Positions 63,819-64,000 of a stretch of DNA of 64,000 bases are shown here, piece after piece. Each line of letters begins with the position of its first letter. Position 1 is the first letter of the stretch. The stretch is from CAZISM01 sp964541895. GTDB taxonomy: Bacteria; Zhuqueibacterota; Zhuqueibacteria; Residuimicrobiales; Residuimicrobiaceae. A model generated the notes under the pieces. That model made no database searches and was not told the DNA's origin. It worked only from the letters and a program-made list of their open reading frames with translations. A program made the position numbers and the translations under genes. The stretch spans positions 23,053-87,052 of the forward strand of contig CAZISM010000007.1 in the NCBI GenBank assembly GCA_964541895.1, written 5' to 3'.

Positions 63819-64000
63819 TCACGCTTGAATCTTTGTATTCCCGCCGCGTTCCAGATTAATGTCCATGTTGGCCTGGTTGTTCTTCCAGGCGCCGGCGGTA
63901 AAATCCGGAATGGTGATCGAATTGGAACGGTTCAGCACCGACCACTGGCTCAGCGGTACAATCGAGCTCCAGGCCGCCGCATCGTACACGTCCTGATCCA
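63819..64000 (-). CDS. C-terminal end of a Gfo/Idh/MocA-family protein (partial, runs off right edge)
   Basis: Fifty-nine codons and a stop (TGA at 63821-63819) continue to the edge. The peptide DVYDAAAWSSIVPLSQWSVL, then RSNSITIPDFTAGAWK and DINLERGGNTKIQA, is the characteristic tail of exported Gfo/Idh/MocA proteins of Bacteroidetes-type sugar loci, close to GH109. The N terminus and catalytic domain lie outside. It is convergent with the DUF6259-like gene. Confidence 0.8.
   Translation of the reverse strand, partial: DQDVYDAAAWSSIVPLSQWSVLNRSNSITIPDFTAGAWKNNQANMDINLERGGNTKIQA

Noticed and set aside
1..64000. tRNA or rRNA genes, CRISPR arrays, insertion sequences, phage genes, origins and attachment sites
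   Set aside because: Read on both strands by eye; no cloverleaf, spaced repeats, transposase or integrase motifs were seen.

Overview
This 64 kb window is a metagenome-style scaffold: it contains one 100-base run of N at 58480-58579, and a gene is cut at each edge. The gene content points to the FCB group (Bacteroidota and relatives), most likely a deep, uncultured lineage of the KSB1/Calditrichota kind. The evidence is a TonB-dependent receptor with an N-terminal carboxypeptidase-regulatory domain, a large secreted protein ending in a type IX secretion (T9SS) sorting segment, a PorV-like outer-membrane protein, and a two-component sensor with a periplasmic propeller. The lineage is an inference; there is no rRNA or universal marker here. 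I saw no tRNA, rRNA, CRISPR array, insertion sequence or phage gene. By inspection the base composition is moderately GC-rich and even throughout.

Layout. (1) 1-1880, minus: an MFS transporter with C-terminal HEAT repeats, cut by the left edge. It diverges from (2) 2060-13583, plus: nine closely packed genes for uronate or sulfated-glycan use (uxaC, a Tat-exported TIM-barrel-like protein, a SecD-head-like lipoprotein, an APC permease, a CE7 esterase, a sulfatase, an FAD oxidoreductase, a GH109-like protein, a UroD-like protein). (3) 13707-21134, minus: the operon TonB-dependent receptor, T9SS cargo, PorV-like protein. It diverges from (4) 21391-24870, plus: sensor kinase and LuxR-type regulator. 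(5) 25253-35545, plus: DUF4384 protein, D-aminoacylase-like lipoprotein, LemA, DUF2207 protein, an ABC exporter with an odd N-terminal domain, a PLP decarboxylase and a cytosolic Gfo/Idh/MocA oxidoreductase. (6) 35610-54393, plus: GH2 beta-galactosidase with a LamG insertion, nitroreductase, sucCD plus a Nudix gene, argGH, a degenerate 5'-nucleotidase-like protein fused to a barrel, a prolyl oligopeptidase, an orphan outer-membrane protein and a metallophosphoesterase/TIM-barrel fusion. (7) 61152-54465, minus: a six-gene sugar catabolic operon (DeoR regulator, DMT permease, class I aldolase, fucose-isomerase-like protein, FGGY kinase, class III aminotransferase) that ends in an intrinsic terminator and is broken by the assembly gap. 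(8) 61387-63678, plus: a DUF6259-like lipoprotein. (9) 63819-64000, minus: the tail of a Gfo/Idh/MocA protein running off the right edge.

How it fits together. The organism looks like a polysaccharide scavenger. Exported sulfatase, esterase, oxidoreductase and GH109-like enzymes strip substituents; GH2 and TIM-barrel enzymes cleave sugars; permeases import the products; UxaC and the isomerase-kinase-aldolase set feed central metabolism. sucCD and argGH are housekeeping genes embedded among them. The most unusual items are domain fusions: MFS-HEAT, an ADP-ribosyltransferase-like domain on an ABC exporter, a phosphoesterase fused to a glycosidase-like barrel, a metal-site-degenerate nucleotidase with an outer-membrane barrel, and a LamG inserted inside a GH2 barrel. 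Candidate operators were found upstream of uxaC, argG and the DeoR gene.
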